This document shows, in pieces, positions 1 through 7,107 of a stretch of DNA of 11,409 nucleotides. How positions within the stretch are numbered: position 1 is the stretch's first letter; each line of letters starts with the position of its first letter. A program made the position numbers and the translations under genes. The stretch is taken from positions 1-11,409 of the forward strand of contig JAHIZN010000172.1 in the NCBI GenBank assembly GCA_018814245.1, written 5' to 3'. This stretch comes from a bacterium. GTDB lineage: Bacteria; UBA9089; CG2-30-40-21. Under the pieces are notes generated by a model. The model ran no database searches and was not told where the DNA came from. It was given only the letters and a program-made list of their open reading frames with translations.

Positions 1-20
1 CCACAAGTTCAACCACCATT

Positions 21-87
21 AATTCAACAATTCAGCAATTCAGTAATTCAACAATTGACAATTGCTGAATCAATGAATTGTTGAATT
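21..87. repeat. AATT-rich inverted and short tandem repeat
   Basis: The stretch is built from 7-8 bp units that each contain AATT (aattcaac, aattcagc, aattcagt, aattcaac, aattgac). It closes on itself as an inverted repeat. Bases 21-34 pair perfectly with 74-87 (14 bp), and the inner arm cagcaatt pairs with aattgctg at 60-67. The unit structure resembles the AATT heptamers elsewhere in this window. It could form a hairpin in RNA or DNA, but there is no T-run to mark it as a terminator. No gene is visible before it, so its partner is unknown. Confidence 0.7.
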
Positions 88-361
88 ATTAATCATTTTG
101 TGATACATGCTTCTGTTGTTTTGCAGCATTTTCCGTCAGAATTCTGTCCCCCAAAGATGTGGGTAAGGATAAGGCGAATGCAGGGGGGCAGGCTCTGTTC
201 ATACATAATTAACTATGCGACAATTAACAGTTGACACGACAGTAGCTGCAGAGTGTCAGGGGTGCTACTCCTCGTGGTTGTCATCCATGTAAAACAATCC
301 CTTTGTGGCTGTATGCTTTCCTACCGATAATTAACTCATTACGCAAAATCAAAAAATTTGC
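88..361. other. Intergenic region with no recognised gene
   Basis: No reading frame here has a start, a ribosome site and recognisable protein content. The stretch around 120-200 is richer in G and C than its surroundings and carries short G and C runs; ctgtccccc at 144-152 can pair with ggggggcag at 183-191, allowing one G-T pair. The 10-mer ccctttgtgg at 299-308 matches part of the MITE core found downstream and may be a remnant or chance. Nothing else stands out. Confidence 0.4.
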
Positions 362-390
362 TTGACTATCAGGGTTAAATCTGCCATAAT
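362..390 (+). promoter_or_regulatory. Sigma70-type promoter, probably for carB
   Basis: TTGACT at 362-367 is separated by exactly 17 bp from CATAAT at 385-390. Transcription would start near 397. It points toward carB and is the best promoter match upstream of that gene. The MITE at 427-699 lies between this promoter and the carB start. Without the insertion the leader would have been about 45-50 nt; now it is about 330 nt and runs through the whole palindromic element. The match is by eye only. Confidence 0.55.
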
Positions 391-417
391 ATAAGAGATA
401 GTCGTGCTGACTTTGCC

Positions 418-426
418 GATAACTTA
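418..426. repeat. Target-site duplication, left copy
   Basis: The 9 bp gataactta directly abut the left end of the MITE and recur exactly at 700-708 directly after its right end. A direct repeat at precisely both ends of a terminal inverted repeat is the usual mark of transposase-mediated insertion. Confidence 0.85.
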
Positions 427-699
427 GGCTCTTTCTTGCCTCAAATGGGTAGCCTTTTGTAACGAAAGAAGAAAGAAACCACAAAGGGTGTAATCTATAG
501 GGAAAATAATTGACGATTAATTTATGTAATTGCAAATGGAAGAACCTAACATGAGGCTATAGTCTTAAGGAATTACACCCTTTGTGATTCTTTCTCTGTC
601 AACAAGTGGTGTTTTCTACTTGCACAGGTTAGCCTATTTTCACAAAATTTACAGAAGAACCGATAAAATAAGATTACCCATTTGAGGCAAGAAAGAGCC
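427..699. mobile_element. MITE-like palindromic element, complete copy 1
   Basis: A 273-bp element with perfect 25-bp terminal inverted repeats (427-451 and 675-699) beginning GGCTCTTTCTTGCC. It is flanked by the 9-bp direct repeat gataactta. Inside, a second perfect inverted pair of 15 bp (cacaaagggtgtaat at 480-494, complement at 572-586) surrounds a loop of about 77 bp. The right arm between the terminal repeat and the inner stem is about 60 bp longer than the left, so the element is asymmetric. It has no transposase and no convincing ORF, so it must have been moved by an enzyme encoded elsewhere. GGCTCTTT-type ends recall the ISL3 family, but that family usually makes 8-bp duplications, so the parent is unassigned. 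The element ends 26 bp before the carB start and would be transcribed as part of the carB leader. Confidence 0.85.
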
Positions 700-708
700 G
701 ATAACTTA
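700..708. repeat. Target-site duplication, right copy
   Basis: An exact second copy of gataactta abuts the right terminal repeat of the MITE. It lies just before the carB ribosome binding site (AAGGAG at 715-720), so the insertion left the translation signal intact. Confidence 0.85.
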
Positions 709-725
709 TATATTAAGGAGATGTT

Positions 726-3700
726 ATGCCAAAGAGAACAGATATAAATAAGATACTTATCATTGGCTCAGGCCCGATAATCATTAGTCAGGCTTGTGAG
801 TTTGATTATTCCGGCACTCAGGCGTGCAAGGCGTTAAGAGAGGATGGATATTTTGTTATTCTTGTCAATTCAAACCCTGCTACCATTATGACCGACCCTC
901 AAACCGCAGACCGAACATATATTGAACCAATTACCCCGGAGGTAGTGGCTAAAATCATTGAGATTGAAAGACCTGATGCTATCTTGCCTACCCTTGGCGG
1001 ACAAACAGGGCTTAATACAGCGATAAAGCTATTTGAGATGGGTGTATTGGATAAATACCATGTTGAAATGATTGGGGCAAACTATTCTGCAATAAGAAAG
1101 GCAGAGGATAGAAGCCAATTCAAGGAGGCTATGATTAGGATTGGGCTTGATGTGCCAAAAAGCGGGTTGGCATATAATATGGATGATAGCCGCAGGATAG
1201 CCAAAGAATTGGGCTTCCCATTGATTATCAGGGCAAGCCTTACCCTCGGTGGGACAGGCGGCGGCATAGCTTATAATATAGAGGAGTTTGAACAGATAGT
1301 GGCCATGGGGCTTGAGGCAAGCCCTATCTCAGAGATATTGATCGAGGAATCAATAATCGGCTGGAAAGAGTATGAGCTTGAGGTTATGCGGGACATAAAG
1401 GATAATGTTGTTATTATCTGCTCTATAGAAAACCTTGACCCCATGGGCGTTCATACAGGCGACTCCATTACGGTTGCCCCGGCTCAAACCCTGTCAGACA
1501 GGGAATATCAATTGATGCGTGATGCTGCTATCAAGGTCATTCGTGAGATAGGCGTGGAAACCGGCGGCTCAAATGTTCAGTTTGCCTTAAACCCTGAAAA
1601 TGGGCGAATGGTGGTCATTGAGATTAACCCGCGGGTATCCAGAAGCTCTGCCCTGGCATCAAAGGCAACCGGATTCCCTATTGCAAAAATGGCAGCAAAA
1701 TTAGCCGTTGGCTATACCCTTGACGAGATACCAAATGATATTACCCGGGAAACCCCTGCCTCATTTGAACCAACCATTGACTATTGCGTAATCAAAATAC
1801 CCAGATTTACCTTTGAAAAATTCCTTGGGGCAGAGGATGTTCTTGGAATATCCATGAAATCTGTTGGTGAGGCAATGGCTATTGGACGAACATTTAAGGA
1901 AGCACTTCAAAAGGGATTGAGGTCGCTGGAGATAGGAAGATTCGGGCTTGGCGGCGATGGCAAGGATATTCCAAAGGATATGAGTGAGATAAAGAGAAAG
2001 ATCAGCATACCCAATTCTCTCCGAATATTTTATCTTCGTGAGGCATTTTTAGCTGGCATGAGCATGGATGAGATATTTGAGATTACCAAAATAGACAGAT
2101 GGTTTTTGCATAATATCGAACAAATCGTGAATTGCGAATTGCGAATTGCGGATTATAAATTGCGAATCGCGAATTGCGAATCGCGAATTTCAAAGGAGCT
2201 GTTGCGAGAGGCAAAGGAGTATGGCTTTTCAGACAGGCAGCTGGCGTATCTTCTGGATTCAGATGAGGAATCTATTCGGAACTTGCGTAAGGGATATGGG
2301 ATTGAGGCTACTTTTAAGCTTGTTGATACCTGTGCAGCAGAGTTTGAGGCATATACCCCCTACTATTATTCTACCTATGAAACAGAGGATGAGACCCGTT
2401 CAGGCAGCAAAAAAAAGGTGATGATCCTTGGCGGCGGACCAAATCGAATTGGTCAGGGGATTGAATTTGATTATTGCTGCTGTCAGGCATCCTTTGCCTT
2501 AAGGGAAGAAGGCTATGAAAGCATCATGGTAAACTGCAACCCGGAAACGGTTTCTACAGATTATGATACATCAGACAGGCTCTACTTTGAACCAATGACC
2601 CGTGAGGATATATTAAACATTGTTGACAGAGAAAAACCAGAGGGGGTAATAATCCAGCTGGGCGGTCAGACACCATTAAATCTGGCTATTCCCTTGGAAA
2701 AGGCAGGGGTGAAAATCCTTGGAACATCAACCGATGCCGTGGACAGGGCTGAGGACAGGGAACGATTCAAGCTATTGCTCCAAAAGCTGGGATTAAAGCA
2801 GTCACCCAATGGCACTGCTGTTGTCATAGAAGAGGCAAGGAGAATAGCCAAGGATATTGGCTATCCTGTCATTGTTCGACCATCGTATGTTCTGGGCGGC
2901 AGGGCAATGGAGATTGTTTACGATGATGCGGATCTGGAAAAATATATGAAAAATGCTGTTTTTGTATCCCCAGACAGACCCGTGCTGGTGGACAAATTCC
3001 TGGAGGATGCGATTGAGGTTGATGTTGATGCCATATCAGATGGGAATGTTGTGATTATTGGCGGAATTATGGAGCATATTGAGTTTGCCGGCGTGCATTC
3101 AGGTGATTCTGCCTGCGTCTTGCCGCCACATACCCTTAGTCCATCCATTATTCAGGGAATCAAAGAAAATACCTATGCCCTGGCAATGGAGCTTGGTGTC
3201 ATTGGCTTGTTGAATATCCAATATGCCATTCAAGGAAATGACATCTTTGTCTTAGAGGTAAATCCCCGAGCATCCCGAACAGTTCCCTTTGTCTCAAAGG
3301 TAATCGGTGTCTCTTTAGCCAAATTAGCTGCAAAGGTTATGCTTGGTAAAACACTTAAAGAGCTTGGCTTTGACAAAGAGATAGTGCCTCAGCATGTGGC
3401 TGTAAAAGAGGCTGTCTTTCCATTTGCCCGCTTTTCCGGGGTTGATCCTGTGCTTGGACCTGAGATGAAATCAACCGGAGAGGTAATGGGTATAGACACA
3501 AGCTTTGGCAGGGCATTTGCAAAATCTCAAATAGCTGCCGGCCAGCACCTGCCTGTAAAAGGGACTATCTTTATCTCGGTTAAGGATAAGGATAAACCGA
3601 TAATCCTTCCTGCAGTACAACAATTTGTTGAATTGGGGTTCAGGCTGATTGGAACTGAGGGGACAGCAAGATACTACAATGAACAAGGAATTCCTATGGA

Positions 3701-3986
3701 TAGGATATTTAAGGTAGGTGAGGGAAGGCCTGATATTGTAGATATGATAAAGAATAATGAGATTGCCCTGCTTATCAATACACCGTCTGGCAAAAAACCA
3801 AGAACAGATGAGGTAACGATTCGCAGCCATGCCTATCTTCATGGCATACCTATTATTACAATTGCTCAGGGCGTTTTGGCTGCGGTGGATGGTATTGCTG
3901 CCCTGATAAAGGGCTCGCTACAGACAAAATGTATTCAGGAGTATCATATTATTTGTACACCAGAGGAAATTATGGAGGCTTGTTAG
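726..3986 (+). CDS. carB: Carbamoyl-phosphate synthase large subunit
   Basis: CarB uses ammonia delivered by the small subunit CarA, bicarbonate and two ATP to make carbamoyl phosphate for pyrimidine and arginine synthesis in the cytoplasm. The 1086 residues (E. coli has 1073) show the duplicated ATP-grasp layout. The carboxyphosphate half opens with GSGP at 14-17, the linker/oligomerisation domain spans about 400-560, the carbamoyl phosphate half starts with GGGPNRIGQG at 569-578, and a C-terminal MGS-like allosteric domain begins near 950. Signature stretches such as NPRVSRSSALASKATGFP and RPSYVLGGRAMEIVYD are intact. The ATG is preceded by AAGGAG with a 5-nt gap. Residue 21 is Ser where E. 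coli has Gly (IGQACEFDYSG). Residues 469-489 are encoded by heptamer repeats. carA is not next to it in this window, and a MITE fills the leader. The identification is secure. Confidence 0.98.
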   Translation: MPKRTDINKILIIGSGPIIISQACEFDYSGTQACKALREDGYFVILVNSNPATIMTDPQTADRTYIEPITPEVVAKIIEIERPDAILPTLGGQTGLNTAIKLFEMGVLDKYHVEMIGANYSAIRKAEDRSQFKEAMIRIGLDVPKSGLAYNMDDSRRIAKELGFPLIIRASLTLGGTGGGIAYNIEEFEQIVAMGLEASPISEILIEESIIGWKEYELEVMRDIKDNVVIICSIENLDPMGVHTGDSITVAPAQTLSDREYQLMRDAAIKVIREIGVETGGSNVQFALNPENGRMVVIEINPRVSRSSALASKATGFPIAKMAAKLAVGYTLDEIPNDITRETPASFEPTIDYCVIKIPRFTFEKFLGAEDVLGISMKSVGEAMAIGRTFKEALQKGLRSLEIGRFGLGGDGKDIPKDMSEIKRKISIPNSLRIFYLREAFLAGMSMDEIFEITKIDRWFLHNIEQIVNCELRIADYKLRIANCESRISKELLREAKEYGFSDRQLAYLLDSDEESIRNLRKGYGIEATFKLVDTCAAEFEAYTPYYYSTYETEDETRSGSKKKVMILGGGPNRIGQGIEFDYCCCQASFALREEGYESIMVNCNPETVSTDYDTSDRLYFEPMTREDILNIVDREKPEGVIIQLGGQTPLNLAIPLEKAGVKILGTSTDAVDRAEDRERFKLLLQKLGLKQSPNGTAVVIEEARRIAKDIGYPVIVRPSYVLGGRAMEIVYDDADLEKYMKNAVFVSPDRPVLVDKFLEDAIEVDVDAISDGNVVIIGGIMEHIEFAGVHSGDSACVLPPHTLSPSIIQGIKENTYALAMELGVIGLLNIQYAIQGNDIFVLEVNPRASRTVPFVSKVIGVSLAKLAAKVMLGKTLKELGFDKEIVPQHVAVKEAVFPFARFSGVDPVLGPEMKSTGEVMGIDTSFGRAFAKSQIAAGQHLPVKGTIFISVKDKDKPIILPAVQQFVELGFRLIGTEGTARYYNEQGIPMDRIFKVGEGRPDIVDMIKNNEIALLINTPSGKKPRTDEVTIRSHAYLHGIPIITIAQGVLAAVDGIAALIKGSLQTKCIQEYHIICTPEEIMEAC
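2123..2192 (+). repeat. Ten AATT-type heptamers inside carB
   Basis: Seventy bases divide into ten 7-bp units: aatcgtg, aattgcg three times, gattata, aattgcg, aatcgcg, aattgcg, aatcgcg, aatttca. Because three heptamers make 21 bases, the array reads through in frame as a 7-residue periodic peptide (LRIAD, LRIANCE, SRIS) at CarB residues 469-489. It falls in the linker/oligomerisation domain. By eye, the stretch between the conserved IEQIV and the following KELLREAKEYGF is about 6 residues longer than the E. coli equivalent. Confidence 0.85.
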
Positions 3987-4026
3987 CCAGTAGCAAGTGC
4001 AACAGGAAGGAGGTAGCACCTCTGGC

Positions 4027-4155
4027 GGAGAAAGAACCACAAAGGGTGTAAACTTAGGAAAAATAATTGCAGCGAAACAGGAATAATTGCAAATGAGAAA
4101 AGCCTGACAAGTGTTGTGTCTCTTATAATTCACACCCTTTGTGGATCTTTCCCTG
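4027..4155. mobile_element. Diverged MITE copy 2, core region
   Basis: The stretch carries the same inner stem as copy 1: ccacaaagggtgt at 4037-4049 pairs perfectly with its complement at 4132-4144. Further matches in the same order are gaaagaacc before the stem, aaaataattg and aattgcaaatg in the loop, and ctttccctg after the stem (ctttctctg in copy 1). Loop length is similar (about 82 bp). The outer ends have drifted. A weak pairing of agccagtagcaag near 3985 with the sequence ending ctgtggct near 4188 may be the old terminal repeats, which would put the left end at the carB stop codon. No target duplication is recognisable. This is an older copy than those at 427 and 11269. Confidence 0.65.
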
Positions 4156-4251
4156 TATTTGCGTCCTATTGTTATGCTTCTGTGGCTTAATGCAACAACC
4201 GCACAGCTCGAAATTTTGAGTCTCTACTGCTTTCCCCCCCATCTCATCTGT

Positions 4252-4278
4252 AATCTGTGAAATCTGCGTAATCTGCGG
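4252..4278. repeat. Three copies of a 9-bp tandem repeat
   Basis: The units aatctgtga, aatctgcgt and aatctgcgg follow each other without gaps. The array lies between direct copies of gcacagctcg at 4201-4210 and 4293-4302. No function is evident; it is part of the repeat-filled spacer between carB and hisA. Confidence 0.65.
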
Positions 4279-4311
4279 ATTAAATCTTAATTGCACAGCT
4301 CGCTACACTTT

Positions 4312-4328
4312 GCAGGCTGGAAGCCTGC
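4312..4328. terminator. Short GC-rich hairpin between converging genes
   Basis: gcaggct and agcctgc form a perfect 7-bp stem with a 3-base loop, just downstream of the hisA stop on the minus strand. Neither strand has a T-run after it, so it is not a classical intrinsic terminator. It may only protect transcript ends, or be one more dispersed repeat. Confidence 0.3.
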
Positions 4329-4339
4329 ACCACAATAAC

Positions 4340-5161
4340 TCAATAAAACTTCACAGCATCATCCTCACTCTTTAGCTTAAAAGGTCGTCTGAATCTATCC
4401 TGAGGTGTTGTCTCATGGACAGGTTCTGGTATTTGAGCATCCTTAACCATTTTTATTGCCTCAGACAACTCAATCTTGCCGGTATAGATTGCCTTTCCAA
4501 CGATTGCACCCTTTAAGCCTATTTTTTCAAAAGCAAGAAGTTTTTTAATATCATCAAGGCTTGTTATTCCGCCAGCGGCAATAACCTCTAACTTTATTGC
4601 CTGAGTAAACTCTCTCACAGCATCAAAGTTTGGCCCCTCCAGCATTCCATCCCTTGCGATATCTGTGTAGATAATCCTGGTTACCCCGCTCCTTTTCATT
4701 TCCTGAGCAAGGTCAAGGGCTGTATACTCTGTCATCTGCTGCCAGCCCCATACTGCTACCTTTCCACCCTTAGCATCTATCCCAACAATTATCTTATCAT
4801 TAAACTTAGCTATTGCATCCCGAGTCAGATTTGGATCAATAGCTGCCTTGCTTCCAATAATAACCTTTGCCACACCTATACCAAGCACCTCTTCTATGGT
4901 CCTGATACTTCTTACCCCGCCGCCAAACTGAACAGGGATCTTTACTGCATTAACTATCTTTTTGACTGACTCCAGATTCTGATGATAACCCATCATTGCC
5001 CCATCAAGATCAACCACATGAATCAACTCTGCTCCCTTTGATTCCCAGAGTTTTGCTACCTCTGCCGGGTCATCAGAATATACCACAGCTGTATCCTTCT
5101 CTCCCTGAGTCAAACGGACAACAACCCCTTTCTTTAAGTCAATAGCTGGAATTAGTAACAT
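4340..5161 (-). CDS. hisA: ProFAR isomerase HisA with C-terminal extension
   Basis: HisA isomerises the aminoaldose ProFAR to the aminoketose PRFAR, the fourth step of histidine synthesis, just before HisHF. The beta/alpha barrel is clear: MLLIPAIDLKKG with catalytic Asp8, HVVDLDGA near 48-55, QFGGGVRS with the first phosphate-binding loop near 78-85, GIDAKGG with Asp129, TDIARDGM at 166-173, and AAGGITS plus GAIVGKAIYTG as the second phosphate site. At 273 residues it is about 30 longer than the usual 240. The excess is a charged tail after residue 242 (PEPVHETTPQDRFRRPF and onward) of unknown role. The ATG follows a purine-rich gggggtgg. It is the last gene of the hisC-hisB-hisA row, separated from hisB by 128 bp holding an inverted repeat. 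Confidence 0.96.
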   Translation of the reverse strand: MLLIPAIDLKKGVVVRLTQGEKDTAVVYSDDPAEVAKLWESKGAELIHVVDLDGAMMGYHQNLESVKKIVNAVKIPVQFGGGVRSIRTIEEVLGIGVAKVIIGSKAAIDPNLTRDAIAKFNDKIIVGIDAKGGKVAVWGWQQMTEYTALDLAQEMKRSGVTRIIYTDIARDGMLEGPNFDAVREFTQAIKLEVIAAGGITSLDDIKKLLAFEKIGLKGAIVGKAIYTGKIELSEAIKMVKDAQIPEPVHETTPQDRFRRPFKLKSEDDAVKFY

Positions 5162-5186
5162 AAAAACACCACCCCCAGAAATTAAA

Positions 5187-5288
5187 AATTAAAAATTAAA
5201 AATTATGAATTAGTAAGAATTAGGAATAAATTTAAGGATTTAATCTTCTTACCCATAATTTTTAATTCATAATTTTTAATTTTTAATT
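5187..5288. repeat. 26-bp perfect inverted repeat between hisB and hisA
   Basis: Bases 5187-5212 and 5263-5288 are perfect complements (26 bp) around a 50-base loop. The arms are made of aattaaa heptamers (aattaaa, aattaaa, aattatg, with a further unit at 5180-5186). The right arm ends 2 bp from the hisB stop codon. In the his transcript it would form a long A/U-only hairpin. It could stabilise the upstream message or reduce readthrough into hisA, but neither is shown. Confidence 0.8.
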
Positions 5289-5289
5289 C

Positions 5290-5898
5290 TCAAATCATTC
5301 CTTTAGTAGACATTACCCCTTCTATTCTTTTATCAACCTCAACTGCCAGACAAAGGGCTCTGGCAAATGCCTTGAAGACAGCCTCAATAATATGATGACC
5401 ATTTTCACCATATGCAAGATTAATGTGAAGGGTTATGCTGCTATGCTGAGCAAATGCCCTGAAAAATTCCTTTATCAGCTCAACATCAAATCGCTTAACC
5501 TCATCCCAATCAAGCCCTGTAGTTAAATCCGGGAAATTGACATTAAAGACCAGCATTCCCCTGCCGCTTATATCCAATGCCACAGAAGCCAATGCCTCGT
5601 CCATGGGCAGGGACACATTCCCATATCTGCGGATCCCTTTTTTTTCACCCAATGCCTTTGTCACGGCTTCGCCAAGGCATATCCCTATATCTTCTACCGT
5701 ATGATGATAATCAACACGGATATCCCCTTTAGCCTCAACCTTGAGATCAAAGAAACCATGTCTACTAAACAACTCTAACATGTGATCCAGAAAGCCAATT
5801 CCTGTATCTATTTTAGAGTCCCCTGTACCGTCAAGGTCTATCCACAGATGAATATCTGTCTCTCTTGTTTTTCGTTTTATCTCAGCTTGTCTGTTCAT
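5290..5898 (-). CDS. hisB: Imidazoleglycerol-phosphate dehydratase
   Basis: This enzyme dehydrates imidazoleglycerol phosphate to imidazoleacetol phosphate, the substrate of HisC, using manganese ions. At 202 residues it is the single-function dehydratase, without the N-terminal histidinol-phosphatase domain of the E. coli protein. Family signatures are present in order: TRETDI near 11-16, GFLDHML at 35-41, DYHHTVED at 63-70 (metal ligands), SLPMDEALA at 96-104, HHIIEAVFKA at 168-177 (metal ligands), and the terminal STKG at 197-200. The start has an aggtg purine stretch about 7 bases upstream. It lies 35 bp after hisC on the same strand and is almost certainly cotranscribed with it. Confidence 0.97.
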   Translation of the reverse strand: MNRQAEIKRKTRETDIHLWIDLDGTGDSKIDTGIGFLDHMLELFSRHGFFDLKVEAKGDIRVDYHHTVEDIGICLGEAVTKALGEKKGIRRYGNVSLPMDEALASVALDISGRGMLVFNVNFPDLTTGLDWDEVKRFDVELIKEFFRAFAQHSSITLHINLAYGENGHHIIEAVFKAFARALCLAVEVDKRIEGVMSTKGMI

Positions 5899-5914
5899 TA
5901 TCTTTCACCTTGTT

Positions 5915-5930
5915 GTCTGACAAGTCAGAC
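5915..5930. repeat. Palindrome between hisC and hisB
   Basis: gtctgac and gtcagac form 7-bp arms around two bases. A third gtcagac lies just beside it at 5933-5939 and overlaps the hisC stop codon. Position and size suggest a small intergenic hairpin in the his transcript. The second ORF's ribosome site lies just beyond it. No function can be assigned. Confidence 0.5.
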
Positions 5931-5933
5931 CTG

Positions 5934-7025
5934 TCAGACTGGTCGAATGACCCCTGAATACTTATTCATAATCTCTTTCATTGCCCACAAAAATTCATTA
6001 TTTTCCTCAGGTCTTCCAACCGTAACCCGCAAGCAATTATTTAAATCTGGGACATCTCCAAGATACCGAATCAATATCCCCTTATCTATCAGCAAATTAA
6101 AAACATCCTTAGCACAAATATCTTCTGTAATCTTAAAGAGGATAAAATTTGCTTTTGATGGATACACCTTGATCCCGCAGATTGCAGATAGTTCACCAGA
6201 GATCCTTTTTTGTTCATCCATTATCCCCTGAACGATTGGCAGGAACAGGGGGGCATTCTCTATTGCTATGGATGCGGATACTTGAGAAAATGCATTCAGA
6301 TTATAGGGAAGTTTTACCTTTTTCACCTCATTTATCACTTGAGGTTGAGCAATCATATATCCAACACGCAACCCTGCCAATCCAAAAGCCTTGGAAAGTG
6401 TCCTCAAGACCACAACCCTTTCACATTCATGAACAAGTGGTAAAAATGTCTCCTGCGAAAACTCATAATAAGCCTCATCCAGTACTACCAAGGCATCTGT
6501 CTGGCTGATTATTTTTTCAATTCTTTTTCTGCTAAAACAGTTCCCTGTAGGGTTATTGGGATAGCTTAGGAAAATAATGGAAGGCTCTTTTTTTGCTTCA
6601 TCAATAATCTTCTCATCATTAATCTCAAAGTCATCATTTAAGGGGATACCTGTTGCCGTAGAAAGTGTAATCCTTGCCAAAATATCATACATGGCAAAGG
6701 TAGGTAATGGGAAGATAACCCTTTTGGGTCCAAAGCATAAAAGCAGATACAGGATAAGCTCATCCGAGCCGTTACCCATCATAATCATTTCTGGTAAGAC
6801 AGAAAGCTTGATACTCAAATTTTCCCGTAAAGTACGGGCATGTGGGTCAGGATAGCGGTTAAACTCAAGCCAGGAACATGCCTGCTCTATCTTTTCCCGT
6901 ACAAAACCCGGCAGCGAATATGGATTCTCATGGGCATCCAATTTTACCCGACAGGTAATGTCCGGCACCTCATACGGCTGCAATCCCTTTATTCTTTCTT
7001 CTACAAATCCATCTAGCCATTCCAT
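5934..7025 (-). CDS. hisC: Histidinol-phosphate aminotransferase
   Basis: HisC is a pyridoxal-phosphate enzyme of fold type I that transfers an amino group from glutamate to imidazoleacetol phosphate, giving histidinol phosphate. The 363 residues match the usual length. Landmarks are KLDAHENPYSLP near 28-39, RYPDP near 57-61, GNGSDEL at 84-90, the NNPTG turn at 157-161, DEAYYEF at 183-189 and the cofactor lysine in LSKAFGLAGLRVGY (Lys212, with the phosphate-binding Arg220). Related aminotransferases of other specificity share this fold, but the neighbouring hisB and hisA make HisC the clear choice. No Shine-Dalgarno sequence precedes the ATG. A promoter whose -10 box ends 9 bp from the ATG suggests the message is leaderless. 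It is the first gene of the row. Confidence 0.95.
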   Translation of the reverse strand: MEWLDGFVEERIKGLQPYEVPDITCRVKLDAHENPYSLPGFVREKIEQACSWLEFNRYPDPHARTLRENLSIKLSVLPEMIMMGNGSDELILYLLLCFGPKRVIFPLPTFAMYDILARITLSTATGIPLNDDFEINDEKIIDEAKKEPSIIFLSYPNNPTGNCFSRKRIEKIISQTDALVVLDEAYYEFSQETFLPLVHECERVVVLRTLSKAFGLAGLRVGYMIAQPQVINEVKKVKLPYNLNAFSQVSASIAIENAPLFLPIVQGIMDEQKRISGELSAICGIKVYPSKANFILFKITEDICAKDVFNLLIDKGILIRYLGDVPDLNNCLRVTVGRPEENNEFLWAMKEIMNKYSGVIRPV

Positions 7026-7034
7026 AGTTGGAAT

Positions 7035-7063
7035 ATATTAGCATATATTTTAATAAAATGCAA
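7035..7063 (-). promoter_or_regulatory. Sigma70-type promoter for hisCBA, leaderless start
   Basis: On the minus strand TTGCAT (7063-7058) is followed after 17 bp by TAATAT (7040-7035). A start 6-8 bases further on falls within about 0-4 nt of the hisC ATG at 7025. This agrees with the lack of a ribosome site. There is no room for a leader-peptide attenuator. Confidence 0.55.
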
Positions 7064-7075
7064 GGATTTTTTTAC

Positions 7076-7104
7076 TTGACTTGAGTGATGTTATGAAGTA
7101 TAAT
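7076..7104 (+). promoter_or_regulatory. Sigma70-type promoter for the diguanylate cyclase
   Basis: TTGACT at 7076-7081, a 17-bp spacer and a consensus TATAAT at 7099-7104 make this the strongest promoter match in the window. It is back to back with the hisC promoter; the two -35 boxes are 12 bp apart. Transcription would start near 7111, inside the heptamer array that begins at 7108. Confidence 0.65.
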
Positions 7105-7107
7105 AAT

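Noticed and set aside
281..535. Minus-strand 84-residue ORF upstream of carB
   Set aside because: It runs out of the MITE and through its left terminal repeat, overlaps the carB promoter, and has no recognisable protein content.
427..699. Remnant of an insertion sequence that has lost its transposase
   Set aside because: There is no transposase fragment in any frame, and a near-identical half copy exists at the window end, so a separately mobilised short element explains it better.
2146..2421. Overlapping 91-residue ORF inside carB
   Set aside because: It is a shadow frame opened by the heptamer array; the CarB frame is continuous and conserved.
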